In this document: piece after piece, positions 1-5,777 of the stretch | How the letters are laid out: every line of letters starts with the position of its first letter | Numbering within the stretch: the stretch's first letter is position 1 | NCBI GenBank assembly: GCA_900546355.1 | Contig: URCM01000089.1 | Location: 1-12,420, forward strand | From: an uncultured Bacteroides sp. | Lineage (GTDB): Bacteria; Bacteroidota; Bacteroidia; Bacteroidales; Bacteroidaceae | DNA length: 12,420 nt | Direction of reading: 5' to 3' | Notes under the pieces: model-generated | Databases searched by the model: none | What the model saw: only the letters and a program-made list of their open reading frames with translations | What the model was told of the DNA's origin: nothing | Translations under genes and position numbers: made by a program

Positions 1-76
1 AACAGAGACTCCGGCGGTTAAGGGCAGAACGAAAGGAATACCATGTATGACATGCCCTAATCCCTATCTTGACTGA
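1..76 (+). other. Left-edge fragment, possible 3' end of an upstream gene
   Basis: One forward frame is open from base 2 to a TGA at 74-76 and would end in ...IPCMTCPNPYLD. Two reverse frames are also open across most of this stretch, so the strand is not certain. The forward reading is preferred because an A-rich spacer and a promoter for the next forward gene follow directly. Too short to assign to a family. Confidence 0.25.
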
Positions 77-102
77 AAAAAAGCAAAAAAAGCACTCTAT
101 GT

Positions 103-133
103 TTTGTACATATCAAAAATATATATATATTTG
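103..133 (+). promoter_or_regulatory. Bacteroidetes-type promoter of the perR-rbr unit
   Basis: TTTG at 103-106 and TATATTTG at 126-133 are separated by 19 bases. This fits the Bacteroidetes primary sigma factor consensus of TTTG, 19-21 bases, TAnnTTTG. Transcription would start near 140, giving a leader of about 38 bases that contains the palindrome at 148-162. Confidence 0.7.
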
Positions 134-147
134 CCAATGATTTAAAG

Positions 148-162
148 TTGTAACGATTACAA
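148..162 (+). promoter_or_regulatory. PerR-box-like palindrome, probable autoregulatory operator
   Basis: TTGTAACGATTACAA is a perfect 6-3-6 inverted repeat (TTGTAA / TTACAA). Its 15-base size and TnnTAAnnATTAnnA layout resemble the Bacillus PerR box (TTATAATnATTATAA). It lies just downstream of the predicted transcription start and 15 bases before the perR start codon, where a bound repressor would block initiation or early elongation. That PerR binds here is inferred from position and symmetry. Confidence 0.6.
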
Positions 163-177
163 ATGTAGAATATAAAG

Positions 178-597
178 ATGAAGGTTTACGAATATCTGCT
201 CAGTTATCAAATCAAGCCGTCCGTACAACGCATTGCCATTATGGATTACTTGCTGAAGCATCATACTCACCCGTCTATCGATGAGATTTATATGGCTTTA
301 TGCCAAGATATTCCTACCCTGTCGAAAACAACTGTCTACAACACATTGAAATTGTTTGTAGAGCATGGGGCGGCACGCATGCTGACTATTGATGAACGAA
401 ACGTGTGTTTTGACGGAGACACTTCAGCACACGCGCATTTCCAATGCAAAGTATGCGGAAAAATAACGGATGTTCCCTTGGTATCGGAAGAGACGGAAGA
501 AACCAAACGCTTGAAACAAAAAGGTTATCGAATAGAAGAAATACACTATTATTACAAAGGTGTATGTCCCGATTGCCTGCACGCAAACGATAATTAA
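178..597 (+). CDS. perR: Fur-family peroxide-responsive regulator, PerR type
   Basis: A 139-residue metal-dependent DNA-binding repressor of normal Fur-family length. Residues 1-65 form the winged helix (recognition helix around TLSKTTVYNTLKLF, 47-60) and the rest is the metal-binding dimerisation domain. A structural zinc site is formed by C90-x2-C93 and C130-x2-C133. All five residues matching the Bacillus subtilis PerR regulatory iron/manganese site are present at a constant offset of six: H31, D79, H85, H87 and D98 (H37, D85, H91, H93, D104 in B. subtilis). The Asp at 79 favours PerR over Fur or Zur. In PerR, peroxide oxidises the iron-ligand histidines and releases DNA. The gene is followed in the same direction by a rubrerythrin, a classical PerR target, and preceded by a PerR-box-like palindrome, which suggests autoregulation and control of peroxide defence. 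Family is certain; the PerR subtype is strongly supported but not proven. Confidence 0.88.
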   Translation: MKVYEYLLSYQIKPSVQRIAIMDYLLKHHTHPSIDEIYMALCQDIPTLSKTTVYNTLKLFVEHGAARMLTIDERNVCFDGDTSAHAHFQCKVCGKITDVPLVSEETEETKRLKQKGYRIEEIHYYYKGVCPDCLHANDN

Positions 598-601
598 ACG
601 C

Positions 602-617
602 ATGGCCTTCGGGCTAT
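602..617 (+). promoter_or_regulatory. Intercistronic hairpin with UUCG tetraloop
   Basis: ATGGCC-TTCG-GGCTAT folds into a 6-bp stem (one G-U pair) capped by a C(UUCG)G tetraloop, an exceptionally stable RNA loop. It sits 5 bases after the perR stop. No T-tract follows, so it is unlikely to be an efficient intrinsic terminator. It could protect mRNA ends or tune rubrerythrin expression relative to perR. Confidence 0.45.
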
Positions 618-661
618 CGGATAAAATAATTAAATAACTAACAACTAAAAAATTTTGACTT

Positions 662-1213
662 ATGAAAAAATTTATCTGTACTGTATGTGGTTACATCTAC
701 GAAGGTGAAACAGCTCCCGAAAAATGCCCTCTATGCAAGGCTCCTGCTTCTAAATTCAAAGAAATGGAAGAAGACAACAACGGACTGACTTTCGTTGACG
801 AACACGTAATCGGCGTGGCTAAAGGTTGCGACGAAGAAATGATTAAAGATTTGAACAACCACTTCATGGGCGAATGTACTGAAGTAGGCATGTACTTGGC
901 CATGAGCCGCCAGGCAGACCGCGAAGGCTATCCCGAAGTAGCCGAAGCTTTCAAACGTTATGCTTGGGAAGAAGCTGAACACGCTTCGAAATTCGCGGAA
1001 CTCTTGGGCGACTGCGTATGGGACACCAAGACAAACCTGGAAAAACGCATGAATGCTGAAGCTGGCGCCTGCGAAGACAAAAAACGTATCGCTACTCGTG
1101 CTAAACAACTGAATCTGGACGCTATCCACGATACCGTACACGAAATGGCTAAAGACGAAGCTCGTCACGGAAAAGGTTTCGAAGGCTTGTATAATAGATA
1201 TTTCAAAAAATAA
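662..1213 (+). CDS. rbr: Reverse rubrerythrin (N-terminal rubredoxin, C-terminal ferritin-like diiron domain)
   Basis: A 183-residue cytoplasmic non-haem iron protein expected to reduce hydrogen peroxide to water with electrons from NAD(P)H via rubredoxin/reductase partners, protecting an anaerobe from oxygen. The rubredoxin-type FeS4 site is at the N-terminus: C6-x2-C9 (CTVCGY) and C22-x2-C25 (CPLC). The four-helix ferritin-like domain spans about 55-180, with diiron ligand motifs around E71/E74, E104-x2-H107 (WEEAEH), E133 and E166-x2-H169 (KDEARH). This domain order is the reverse of classical rubrerythrin, as in the clostridial reverse rubrerythrins. The start ATG follows an A-rich leader. 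The 64-base gap to perR has no good TAnnTTTG element, so the two genes are probably co-transcribed, and a strong terminator follows. Which reductase supplies electrons is not visible here. Confidence 0.9.
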   Translation: MKKFICTVCGYIYEGETAPEKCPLCKAPASKFKEMEEDNNGLTFVDEHVIGVAKGCDEEMIKDLNNHFMGECTEVGMYLAMSRQADREGYPEVAEAFKRYAWEEAEHASKFAELLGDCVWDTKTNLEKRMNAEAGACEDKKRIATRAKQLNLDAIHDTVHEMAKDEARHGKGFEGLYNRYFKK

Positions 1214-1230
1214 TATGCTGAATACCCGAT

Positions 1231-1280
1231 AAAGAGGGGGTGCGTTAAAACACAGTCGTTTTAATGCACCCCTCTTTTTT
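1231..1280 (+). terminator. Intrinsic terminator after rubrerythrin
   Basis: A stem of about 19 bp pairs AAAGAGGGGGTGCGTTAAAA (1231-1250) with TTTTAATGCACCCCTCTTT (1260-1278), with one bulged G and one G-U pair and a short loop. It ends in a run of six T. It closes the perR-rbr transcription unit 17 bases after the rbr stop. Confidence 0.88.
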
Positions 1281-1360
1281 AACTTAGTTTTTGATGCAAA
1301 CTCTTTTCACTACAGTAAGCATTCGATAAATCTATTCAGGAACTGAACAATTTTTATAGG

Positions 1361-1395
1361 CTGGGTGGGGTTGGATGTCCCTGCCCAGTCACTGG
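1361..1395 (+). other. GC-rich hairpin with a competing palindrome in gene-free DNA
   Basis: CTGGGTGGGG (1361-1370) pairs with CCCTGCCCAG (1379-1388) as a 10-bp stem with two G-T pairs and an 8-base loop. The right arm overlaps an 11-base palindrome CCAGTCACTGG (1385-1395), so the two structures exclude each other. It lies in AT-rich DNA about 80 bases past the rbr terminator. No T-tract follows and no coding frame crosses it. It may be a protein site or a small RNA element; the function is unknown. Confidence 0.35.
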
Positions 1396-1424
1396 ACAAT
1401 ATAACCAATACTTCGTTAAATAAA

Positions 1425-1560
1425 CTCTGTGCCTTCGTGCCTCTGTGTTCGATAAAACAAATTTGAACACAGAGACACGGAGGAATAATTTAGAGAACTC
1501 TGTCCACTTGAGAAAAATAAAAACTCTGCGCTTTTGCGCCTCTGCGTTCGATAAAACAAA
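1425..1560 (+). repeat. Octamer-periodic intergenic inverted repeat, copy 1
   Basis: Three arm segments, each made of three 8-base units of the type CTCYGYGY plus a TTC tail, occur together. One (1425-1450) uses units ending GTGC/GTGT, one (1465-1503) is on the opposite strand with units ACACAGAG, and one (1524-1549) has the CTCTGCGC-type units. Two arms are followed by TTCGATAAAAC. The segment 1432-1450 pairs with 1465-1483 as a 19-bp stem with two G-T pairs. The 20-base spacer 1484-1503 and the 27 bases 1521-1547 are identical to the copy near 5690-5767, showing common descent. Compared with that copy, one octamer is missing from the reverse arm and its partner arm decays after CTCTGT. Confidence 0.75.
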
Positions 1561-1595
1561 AACTATTAACTATTCATTCTTAACTATTAACTATT
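1561..1595 (+). repeat. 21-base direct repeat before the small gene
   Basis: AACTATTAACTATT occurs at 1561-1574 and 1582-1595, separated by 7 bases, and each copy is itself a doubled AACTATT. The repeat ends 6 bases before the ATG at 1602, so it forms the leader of the small gene. It may influence translation initiation or be a slippage-prone intergenic repeat. Confidence 0.7.
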
Positions 1596-1601
1596 GATTA
1601 C

Positions 1602-1697
1602 ATGAAAAAGAAAAACATTTGGGGGATTATCATCCAGACGTTGGTTACGATTCTGACCGCTATCGGGACCTCATTGGGAGTCACTTCGTGCCTTTAA
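1602..1697 (+). CDS. Smalltalk-like small hydrophobic protein (31 aa)
   Basis: A 31-codon gene beginning MKKKNIWGIIIQTLVTIL and ending GTSLGVTSCL. It has a positively charged start, one hydrophobic segment (about 6-27) and a conserved-looking GVTSC ending. This matches, from memory, the Bacteroidetes 'smalltalk protein' family of roughly 30 residues reported from metagenomic small-gene surveys; its function is not known to me. The protein is probably membrane-associated. In other Bacteroides such genes often lie beside an HU-family DNA-binding protein and an N-acetylmuramoyl-L-alanine amidase, but neither is present here, so this copy is an orphan between repeats. It could be functional or a leftover of a larger lost cassette. 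Confidence 0.7.
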   Translation: MKKKNIWGIIIQTLVTILTAIGTSLGVTSCL

Positions 1698-1710
1698 GGG
1701 TGAAGAATTA

Positions 1711-1877
1711 AGGATGAAGAGGCTGTCTCAAAAATAAAGTTTGACTATCATTTTATCACCTTGAGCATCGCAAAAGATTCCGAAAACATCGGTAGATGCA
1801 TACGGGATTCTTCGCTATACTCGGAATAGCATGCTTTTTGGTAGTTGATTCTTGTTTTGAGACAGCCTTTTCATCTT
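1711..1877. mobile_element. MITE-like element with 21-base terminal inverted repeats
   Basis: The left end GATGAAGAGGCTGTCTCAAAA (1713-1733) and the right end 1855-1875 are inverted repeats matching at 20 of 21 positions, and partial symmetry continues outward to about 1711/1877. About 120 bases lie between them with no coding frame. The interior includes GGGATTCTTCGCTATACTCGG (near 1804), resembling a widespread intergenic repeat type with GATTCTTCGCT. Termini reading GGCTGTCTCAAAA resemble insertion-sequence ends, so this may be a non-autonomous derivative. No clear target-site duplication was found and no transposase is in the window. Confidence 0.55.
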
Positions 1878-1978
1878 TAGTCTTTAAGAAATATGTTGTT
1901 AATCAGCTGGCTTTCTATTGTTAGTCTCGTTTTTTTTTCTATTTTTGAGAAATCGAAAAACTCTTAATAAATACGTTT

Positions 1979-3358
1979 GTGAAAAAAATTTATGTGTTTG
2001 GATGTGTGCTTGCGGTATGTCTGTTCGCTTGTAGTGAAGATGTGACTTTGGAAGTCAACACGGAGGATAAAACAGGTTATGAATCTTTAACTGATGAAGA
2101 GACAGCTGTTTTAAGTATGAAATTGCAAGGAACTTTTGTTTCTGAAAGTGATGCTTTACAAAAAGCAACAAAATTTTGGGGGCTTACTTCTTCGAGGACT
2201 GATTTGCAAGAAAAAGTGTGCCGTGTCTTTTGGGTAAAATATCAATCATCTTTGTCTCAAATGTCCAGGACTATTGAAAACGAAGATAGTATCCCTGTTT
2301 ATTTGGTTAATCGTGTCAACGGTGGTTCGGTGCTTGTTGCTGGTGATGAACGTTTACCTGAAATTCTTGCATATTCAGAAGAAGGAGAGTTGTCGTTAGA
2401 GAAAAATGGTTCGGGGTTGGATGTTTTTATAGATAATTTGCCTGCCTTTATTAGTTCTGAAATAAATAGATTTGAAATTCGTAATGATTCGTTGTTGCAA
2501 AATGTAGAGAATATATCGAGGGGAGTGGTCGAACCGGTACCTTGGCAACGATTGGAAGTGGAGACGACTCCTTGGATAACCACTTATTCTTATCCACAAT
2601 TGGTCAGTGTGACATGGAATCAGACAGGATTATATAATCAGAAGTTCCCTTCTGTGGTTTGTGATAATTCTACGAATATTCAATTGGAACATGCTTATGC
2701 AGGATGTGTTCCTGTTGCTATTTCACAAATATTGTCATTTCATAAATATCCGGTGAAATTTGGAAATACGATAGTCAATTGGCTGGAGATAACCCGTTAT
2801 CCTTCTATAGACTTATTAAGTCCTACATATAGGGACCAGTTACAAAGTTTGCTGTATGAGATAGCTGAGGATGAGACAATAGAGATTGAGTATGATTGCT
2901 CAGGGACATCCTCTAATATATATTGTGCTAATGCTTTTTTTGAGAAGATGGGATATGTGACTGATGGCGTGCAAAGTTATCAAAATGAAAAAGTAAAAGG
3001 GTCAATTAGTAATAGTCGACCTGTGTATGCCCGTGGAGAAAGTAGTGGTAGCAGTAGTGGACATGCTTGGGTGATTGATGGTGGAGAAGGAAAGAAAAGG
3101 ACACGAACGGAACGTGTATATCAATATATAGGAAATGAAGAAAAACCGTCTAATCCTATTGTCTCATGGGAGTGGCGGCTTATACGTGAAACCTATGATG
3201 TGACAGAGCAAGAATATGTACATTGTAATTGGGGTTATGGAGGAATGTATGATGGATATTATATTCAGAAAGCATTCAACCTGACGGATGACGTTTGGGG
3301 CGATGGTGCTTCTTATACGAAAGAATTATATACATTGACAAACATTAAACGTAGATGA
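1979..3358 (+). CDS. Lipoprotein C10 (streptopain/SpeB-like) cysteine protease
   Basis: A 459-residue predicted secreted, lipid-anchored cysteine endopeptidase. The start is GTG at 1979: it directly precedes a signal peptide (KKIYVFGCVLAVCLFAC) with lipobox LFAC and lipidated C18, while the next in-frame ATG would remove it. Residues about 38-195 form an inhibitory propeptide with a Spi_N-like opening (SESDALQKATKFWG). The peptidase domain is about 196-459. Catalytic C243 lies in HAYAGCVPVAISQIL and catalytic H362 in GHAWVIDGG; N417-W418 in CNWGYGG is the usual third motif, so the enzyme looks intact. A basic insertion (about 371-410) between the His and NWG motifs is, from memory, common in Bacteroides members. 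The stop overlaps the serpin start (ATGA). The gene is visibly more AT-rich than all its downstream neighbours. Likely substrates are host or dietary proteins, or an envelope protein; not determinable here. Confidence 0.88.
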   Translation: MKKIYVFGCVLAVCLFACSEDVTLEVNTEDKTGYESLTDEETAVLSMKLQGTFVSESDALQKATKFWGLTSSRTDLQEKVCRVFWVKYQSSLSQMSRTIENEDSIPVYLVNRVNGGSVLVAGDERLPEILAYSEEGELSLEKNGSGLDVFIDNLPAFISSEINRFEIRNDSLLQNVENISRGVVEPVPWQRLEVETTPWITTYSYPQLVSVTWNQTGLYNQKFPSVVCDNSTNIQLEHAYAGCVPVAISQILSFHKYPVKFGNTIVNWLEITRYPSIDLLSPTYRDQLQSLLYEIAEDETIEIEYDCSGTSSNIYCANAFFEKMGYVTDGVQSYQNEKVKGSISNSRPVYARGESSGSSSGHAWVIDGGEGKKRTRTERVYQYIGNEEKPSNPIVSWEWRLIRETYDVTEQEYVHCNWGYGGMYDGYYIQKAFNLTDDVWGDGASYTKELYTLTNIKRR

Positions 3359-4608
3359 TTATGAAAAAGCTTATTGGATTGGCGCTGATGGGCGTATGGG
3401 TATTGTCGGCTTGCGATAACGACGCGGATGCAGGCGGCGGGAGCTTTGAACAGACGGAATTCCAGCCGATAGAGTTAAGTGTGACAGAACAGACGATGGC
3501 GCAAGGGCAAACTGATTTTGCCTATTCGCTTTTCGCGCTTTTGAATCGGGGAAGAGAAGGAGAGGACCTGCTGGTTTCGCCTTTCAGCCTGCAGTGTGCG
3601 TTGGGGATGTTGTCGAACGGGGCGATGGGCGAAACGCGCGATGAAATAGTCCGTGCCATGGGGCTGGACGGCTATTCGCAAGAGGAAGTGAATGGTTACT
3701 TCCAAAAGCTGATACGGGGCATGAACGGGGTGAGTCCTTTTGTTTCGGTGCAGACTTCCAATTCTGTCTGGGTGAACCGGCAGATGGTGCTGAATGAGGC
3801 GTTCCGCCAGACCGGTGAGGAAAAATATGGGGCACTTGTGTCGTCGCTGGACTTTGGAGACCCCTCTTCGGTGGACCAGGTCAACGCGTGGTGCAACGAG
3901 ACGACCCATGGCAAGATTCCCAGGATATTGGGCAGCCTTTCCCCCTCCATCTATGTCTATTTGCTTAATTCGGTTTACTTTAAGGCGCGCTGGGACACGG
4001 AGTTTCCGGTGGACCAGACGCGGCAGGGCGATTTTCATGCCGGGGCGGGCGGTGTCCTGCAGGCGAGTTTCATGCACCAGACGGTGGAACATGGCTATTT
4101 GGCGAGGGGAGAATCGTTTACCAGTGCCGTGCTTCCGTATGTAGGCGGTCATTATGAGATGCGTTTCATTTTGCCCGATGAAGGCGCTACGGTGGATGAA
4201 GTGGCGGATGCGCTGGCTTCTCCGGGAGTTTTGCAGGCAGCCATAGACAATGGCGAGGAATGCCGTATCAATTATGCGGTACCCCGTTTCGAGATGGAAA
4301 ACGATATTACGTTGAACGGTGCGTTGCAGGCATTGGGCATGAAGCTTGCCTTTACGGATGAAGGCGATTTGTCGGCATTGACCACTCCGTATGCTCCGGT
4401 TTCTACCATCTTTCAGGTAGCTACGCTGAAGGTAGACGAAGAAGGGTCGGAAGGGGCGGCGGTAACAGCCGTTACGGATGGTGCTCCGCTTCCCGATGAA
4501 GCAAGGAAAGAAATAGACTTTACACTGGACCGCCCTTTCCTTTTCCTCTTGACCGAAACCGGCACGGGGACGGTGCTCTTTATGGGTAAAATGGAAAAAC
4601 CGAAATGA
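3355..4608 (+). CDS. Lipoprotein serpin (serine/cysteine protease inhibitor)
   Basis: A 417-residue full-length serpin expected to trap proteases as covalent complexes after cleavage of its reactive centre loop. The signal peptide ends in lipobox LSAC with lipidated C20, placing it on the cell envelope. Serpin signatures include VSPFSLQCALGMLSNGA, VNAWCNETTHGKIP and YLLNSVYFKARW. The hinge EEGSEGAAVTAVT (362-374) has the small residues needed for loop insertion, so it looks inhibitory. Counting from hinge G364 as P15, P1 is about P378 in a GAPLP segment, an unusual bond; the register may shift to A377 or L379. The C-terminus DRPFLFLLTETGTGTVLFMGK is typical. ATG at 3355 overlaps the protease stop by 4 bases; ATG at 3361 (MKKLIGL) is an equally good start. 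Target protease unknown: the adjacent C10 protease or host serine proteases are candidates. Confidence 0.9.
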   Translation: MIMKKLIGLALMGVWVLSACDNDADAGGGSFEQTEFQPIELSVTEQTMAQGQTDFAYSLFALLNRGREGEDLLVSPFSLQCALGMLSNGAMGETRDEIVRAMGLDGYSQEEVNGYFQKLIRGMNGVSPFVSVQTSNSVWVNRQMVLNEAFRQTGEEKYGALVSSLDFGDPSSVDQVNAWCNETTHGKIPRILGSLSPSIYVYLLNSVYFKARWDTEFPVDQTRQGDFHAGAGGVLQASFMHQTVEHGYLARGESFTSAVLPYVGGHYEMRFILPDEGATVDEVADALASPGVLQAAIDNGEECRINYAVPRFEMENDITLNGALQALGMKLAFTDEGDLSALTTPYAPVSTIFQVATLKVDEEGSEGAAVTAVTDGAPLPDEARKEIDFTLDRPFLFLLTETGTGTVLFMGKMEKPK

Positions 4609-4615
4609 AATGAAT

Positions 4616-4666
4616 ATCCGCATTTTGCCGATACTCCTTATCAGGCAAAATGCGGATTCCATTTTT
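4616..4666. terminator. Bidirectional terminator between serpin and fabD
   Basis: A perfect 14-bp stem pairs ATCCGCATTTTGCC (4616-4629) with GGCAAAATGCGGAT (4644-4657) around a 14-base loop. On the plus strand it is followed by CCATTTTTATT. On the minus strand it is followed by a T-rich stretch within the serpin 3' end. It lies between convergent genes whose stops are only 70 bases apart, so it probably ends both transcripts. Confidence 0.85.
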
Positions 4667-4678
4667 ATTATGGCTAAA

Positions 4679-5563
4679 TCAGATGCCGTGTGCGTCGGCT
4701 TCCTTACTGATTTTCTTAATCAATCCCTGCAATACGGCACCCGGCCCGCATTCTACGAATTCGGTGGCTCCGTCGGCTATCATGTTCTGCACGGTTTGCG
4801 TCCAGCGCACAGACGCGGTGAGCTGTGCCACCAGGTTGGCTTTGATTTCGGCGGGGTCGGTATGTGGCTTGGCGTCTACGTTCTGGTAGACGGGGCATTC
4901 TGGCGTATGGAACTCTGTAGCGTTGATGGCGGCTTCCAGTTCTACTTTAGCCGGATTCATCAACGGAGAGTGGAAAGCACCTCCTACCTTCAGCGGAAGG
5001 GCACGTTTGGCTCCGGCCGCTTTCATCCGTTCGCAAGCCTTGTTGATGCCTTCGATAGAGCCGGAGATGACGATTTGGCCGGGGCAGTTGTAGTTGGCGG
5101 CTACGCACACTTCGCCTTCCTGTGCCACTTGCGCGCAGATCTCTTCTACCTTTTCATCGGGTAGGGCGATGATGGCGGCCATGGTGGAAGGCTGCATTTC
5201 GCAGGCTTTCTGCATCGCCATCGCGCGTGCGTAAACCAGTTTCAATCCGTCTTCGAACGACAGGGCACCGGCGGCCACCAATGCCGAGAACTCGCCCAGC
5301 GAGTGCCCGGCGGCCATGTCGGGCTTGAACCCGTCGCCCAAGCAGAGTGCCGAGATGACCGAGTGGAGGAACACGGCGGGCTGGGTCACCTTGGTCTGGC
5401 GCAGGTCTTCGTCCGTGCCGCTGAACATGATGTCCGTGATGCGGTATCCTAAGATTTCGTTCGCTTTCTCGAATAATTCTTTTGCCAAGGGGGAGCTTTC
5501 GTAGAGGTTCTTGCCCATGCCTACGAACTGTGCTCCCTGGCCGGGGAATACAAATGCTTTCAT
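4679..5563 (-). CDS. fabD: Malonyl-CoA:acyl carrier protein transacylase
   Basis: A 294-residue cytoplasmic enzyme that moves malonyl groups from CoA to acyl carrier protein for type II fatty acid synthesis. The N-terminal FPGQGAQ motif forms the oxyanion region. The nucleophile S88 lies in GHSLGEFSALVAAGALS, R113 in YARAMAMQ binds the malonyl carboxylate, and catalytic H198 lies in GGAFHSPLM. The QNVDA motif follows near 225. Length and order match bacterial FabD. It has its own TACCTTTG promoter with a leader of about 20 bases, and ends at a bidirectional terminator. It follows thiD on the same strand but is separated by a 214-base gap containing a repeat, so the two are probably separate transcripts. 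Nothing looks odd in the protein. Confidence 0.95.
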   Translation of the reverse strand: MKAFVFPGQGAQFVGMGKNLYESSPLAKELFEKANEILGYRITDIMFSGTDEDLRQTKVTQPAVFLHSVISALCLGDGFKPDMAAGHSLGEFSALVAAGALSFEDGLKLVYARAMAMQKACEMQPSTMAAIIALPDEKVEEICAQVAQEGEVCVAANYNCPGQIVISGSIEGINKACERMKAAGAKRALPLKVGGAFHSPLMNPAKVELEAAINATEFHTPECPVYQNVDAKPHTDPAEIKANLVAQLTASVRWTQTVQNMIADGATEFVECGPGAVLQGLIKKISKEADAHGI

Positions 5564-5592
5564 ATCGGTTGTTTTTAAGTTAATGTTTGGGA

Positions 5593-5600
5593 CAAAGGTA
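5593..5600 (-). promoter_or_regulatory. -7 element of the fabD promoter
   Basis: On the minus strand the sequence is TACCTTTG, an exact TAnnTTTG match, 29 bases upstream of the fabD ATG. A TTTG lies 16 bases upstream (5617-5620), closer than the usual 19-21, so the -33 element is uncertain. Confidence 0.65.
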
Positions 5601-5662
5601 CGAATTTATAGGAAAACAAAATTGGTTTGCGAGAAAAAATCGAATGCGGAGAATTTTTTATT

Positions 5663-5767
5663 GAACACAGAGACACAAAGACACAGAGAAATAATTTAGA
5701 GAACTCTGTGTCTCCGTGCCTCTGTGTTCGATAAAAAGATAAACTCTGCGCTTTTGCGCCTCTGCGT
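5663..5767. repeat. Octamer-periodic intergenic inverted repeat, copy 2
   Basis: This is the best-preserved copy. The left arm 5663-5688 is GA plus three octamers (ACACAGAG, ACACAAAG, ACACAGAG). The right arm 5704-5729 is CTCTGTGT, CTCCGTGC, CTCTGTGT plus TTC, giving a 26-bp stem with 3 transition mismatches, followed by GATAAAA. A third arm, 5744-5767 (CTCTGCGC, TTTTGCGC, CTCTGCGT), is unpaired and identical to that in copy 1. The spacer AATAATTTAGAGAACTCTGT (5690-5709) is also identical to copy 1. It lies 11 bases beyond the thiD stop and could act as a 3'-end structure for that transcript. Confidence 0.78.
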
Positions 5768-5777
5768 CCGGTTTATC

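Noticed and set aside
1425..1560. CRISPR-like array
   Set aside because: The repeated units are 8 bases arranged in inverted arms with conserved spacers; there are no regular 25-40 base repeats with unique spacers and no cas genes.
1972..1979. TACGTTTG as a promoter element for the protease operon
   Set aside because: It matches TAnnTTTG but overlaps the GTG start codon, which would place transcription inside the signal peptide; the nearest upstream TTTG is 24 bases away, outside the usual spacing. The true promoter was not identified.
3475..4662. A 395-codon open frame antisense to the serpin
   Set aside because: Rich in Arg and His with no family motif, opposite a clear serpin gene, and running through the terminator; a composition artefact.
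4610..5164. A 184-codon plus-strand frame opposite fabD
   Set aside because: It is antisense to a full-length FabD with all catalytic residues and begins inside the bidirectional terminator.
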